A stretch of 64,000 bases of DNA, from contig NZ_CP025025.1 of NCBI RefSeq assembly GCF_002874535.1, positions 3,901,353 through 3,965,352 of the forward strand. Direction: 5' to 3'. The notes beneath the pieces are model-generated. The model was not told the origin of the DNA, made no database searches, and worked only from the letters and a program-made list of their open reading frames with translations. Origin of the DNA: Mesobacillus jeotgali. GTDB taxonomy: Bacteria > Bacillota > Bacilli > Bacillales > Cytobacillaceae. Numbering within the stretch: the stretch's first letter is position 1; every line of letters begins with the position of its first letter. The translations under genes and the position numbers were made by a program. This document shows, in pieces, positions 62,839-64,000 of the stretch.

Positions 62839-63744
62839 TCACACTTTTAAGAACTTTCGGACGGACATGAGACTTCCCCAGATTCCAATTGCAGCTCCCA
62901 TAATGATTAGGATTGCTGATAATTGGTAAACAAACGGATTGAATTCAAGCAATTTTATAAAATGGTCTTTCAGCTTATCGTTCAAGTAATCGTAAGCATA
63001 ATAATAGGCTGCGGATACGACCGCAATTGGCACAACCGCTCCCAGGATTCCTAACCAGAGACCTTCAAGGAAGAATGGCCATCTGATAAACCCATTCGTT
63101 GCTCCTACGAGTCTCATAATCTCAATCTCTCTTTTACGTGCCATGATCGTTATTTTAATAGTGTTAGAGATTAAGAACATGGCTGTGAAAAGAAGTCCGA
63201 CAATTAATATGAGTCCAACATTTCGGCTTACTTCTATAAAACTGAATAACTTTTCCACCTTGCCTTGTCCATACTTTACAGTAGAGACATAATTGAATTT
63301 CTCAATTTGCTTGGCAACTCTCATTGTATCAGTAGGATTTTTCGTCTTTACGACGAAGACATCGTTTAAAGGATTGTCTTGCTCGAACAACTGAAAGGCT
63401 TCCCCTTCATCTCCCAGGCTTTTTATCAAACTCTCAAGTTCTTGTTCCTTGGAAGAATAGGTCACACTTTTAATTCCGGAAACCTGGTTGATTTGCTGCT
63501 CCAATACCTCTTTATCTTTGTCGTTCGCTGCTACATCCACATGAACTCGGATTTCTACATCTTCCTCAATCGTGATTGCGACTTTATTTAAATTCATCAT
63601 AATGACGAAAAAGATACCGACCAAAAGCAAGGTAACTGTTACGGCACTTACGGATGCAAACGTCATCCAGCCGTTTCGTCCTAAGCTTTTAAAGCTCTCG
63701 CGTACGTGGCGGCGGAATGTTCTAGCTTTCATATCCGTATTCAC
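62839..63744 (-). CDS. ftsX: Cell-division ABC transporter permease FtsX
   Basis: 301 residues with four transmembrane segments and a large extracellular loop between the first two (about 45-175), which contacts the wall hydrolase. The start region has [20 protein letters not shown], and the cytoplasmic loop has [20 protein letters not shown]. The GTG at 63744 lies inside the end of ftsE (23-bp overlap); ATG 63732 is an alternative. FtsEX carries signals from division or elongation sites across the membrane. Confidence 0.96.
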   Translation of the reverse strand: MNTDMKARTFRRHVRESFKSLGRNGWMTFASVSAVTVTLLLVGIFFVIMMNLNKVAITIEEDVEIRVHVDVAANDKDKEVLEQQINQVSGIKSVTYSSKEQELESLIKSLGDEGEAFQLFEQDNPLNDVFVVKTKNPTDTMRVAKQIEKFNYVSTVKYGQGKVEKLFSFIEVSRNVGLILIVGLLFTAMFLISNTIKITIMARKREIEIMRLVGATNGFIRWPFFLEGLWLGILGAVVPIAVVSAAYYYAYDYLNDKLKDHFIKLLEFNPFVYQLSAILIIMGAAIGIWGSLMSVRKFLKV

Positions 63745-64000
63745 CTTTCACTTCGTCACGGGCAATCCTGCCATTCTCGATCGCGATGACGCGATGCTTG
63801 ATTGTGTTGACGATTTCTTTGTTGTGGGTGGCCATGACAATCGTGGTTCCCCTTAAGTTAATTTCCTCGAAAATGTTCATGATTTCCCATGATGTATCAG
63901 GGTCAAGGTTTCCCGTCGGTTCATCAGCGATTACCACTTTTGGTGCGTTCACAATTGAACGAGCGATGGCAACACGCTGCTGCTCCCCACCAGAAAGCTC
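63722..64000 (-). CDS. ftsE: Cell-division ATP-binding protein FtsE (partial, C-terminal part)
   Basis: The last 92 codons are visible; the gene continues past the right edge. They contain the ABC signature [16 protein letters not shown], Walker [16 protein letters not shown] and the switch His in [10 protein letters not shown], and end in GEYGYES. It overlaps ftsX by 23 bp. FtsE is the ATPase of the FtsEX complex. Confidence 0.96.
   Translation of the reverse strand, partial: ELSGGEQQRVAIARSIVNAPKVVIADEPTGNLDPDTSWEIMNIFEEINLRGTTIVMATHNKEIVNTIKHRVIAIENGRIARDEVKGEYGYES

Overview
The window is a chromosomal segment of an endospore-forming Bacillaceae bacterium of moderate GC. The evidence is a GerA/GerB/GerC germinant-receptor operon, HPr kinase with CcpA-type cre sites, a T-box leader, ECF (SigW-type) and sigma-54 (SigL-type) promoters, and a frame of genes in the order known from Bacillus subtilis. 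Read leftward from the right edge, that frame is ftsE-ftsX-(M23 hydrolase)-(HD-GYP)-ctpB-minJ, then about 40 kb of accessory DNA, then csbA-uvrB-uvrA, yvlABCD and, after another insertion, hprK-lgt.

Region by region. 1-1.5 kb: lgt (cut by the window edge) and hprK. 1.7-8.3 kb: a complete cell-wall amino-sugar salvage cluster, murP-mupG-murQ then nagA-nagB-nagR, with three GT-N-TA-N-AC operators for the GntR/HutC regulator and a cre site. 8.4-9.5 kb: a DUF2164 protein and a SPOR-domain amidase. 9.5-11.6 kb: yvlABCD behind an ECF promoter. 12-17.2 kb: uvrBA with a LexA box. 17.3-20.9 kb: a MITE-like element, csbA, an EAL-HDOD protein, a DNA-binding protein and a HAD phosphatase with a GNAT remnant. 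20.9-25.4 kb: two paralogous subtilisin-type proteases, one with SLH cell-wall anchors. 25.9-28.4 kb: a NarL/LuxR-type two-component system. 28.6-31.5 kb: two orphan ABC permeases with two small membrane proteins. 31.5-38.2 kb: a MATE exporter and a likely copper/redox group (His-rich YtkA-like protein, multicopper oxidase, siroheme-reductase half-protein, beta-propeller lipoprotein). 38.4-41.4 kb: padR-fetA-fetB-chrA. 42.5-47.8 kb: isoaspartyl dipeptidase and a YfcC-type transporter driven from a consensus sigma-54 promoter by a divergent activator. 47.9-49.7 kb: a T-box-controlled amino acid symporter. 49.8-53.6 kb: gerABC. 53.8-57 kb: a large secreted DNRLRE/Fn3/Ig-like protein. 57-64 kb: minJ, ctpB, an HD-GYP protein, an M23 hydrolase, ftsX and the end of ftsE.

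The most unusual content is in the gene-free stretches. Five separate intergenic regions (near 12.0, 23.6, 25.6, 42.3 and 58.4 kb) carry arrays of five or six short cores repeated at exactly 21-bp steps, with variable filler between cores. Two arrays share the core TAATTGCAC in opposite orientations, two share AATCACTACG in opposite orientations, and one has ATCGACCAC. A second class, near 11.8, 36.2 and 41.7 kb, consists of dyad-containing units spaced about 51-66 bp apart, most often 51-52. The strict phase of the 21-bp class (two helical turns) and the reuse of cores in both orientations suggest a family of protein-binding or structural DNA arrays. I do not recognise it as a described element.
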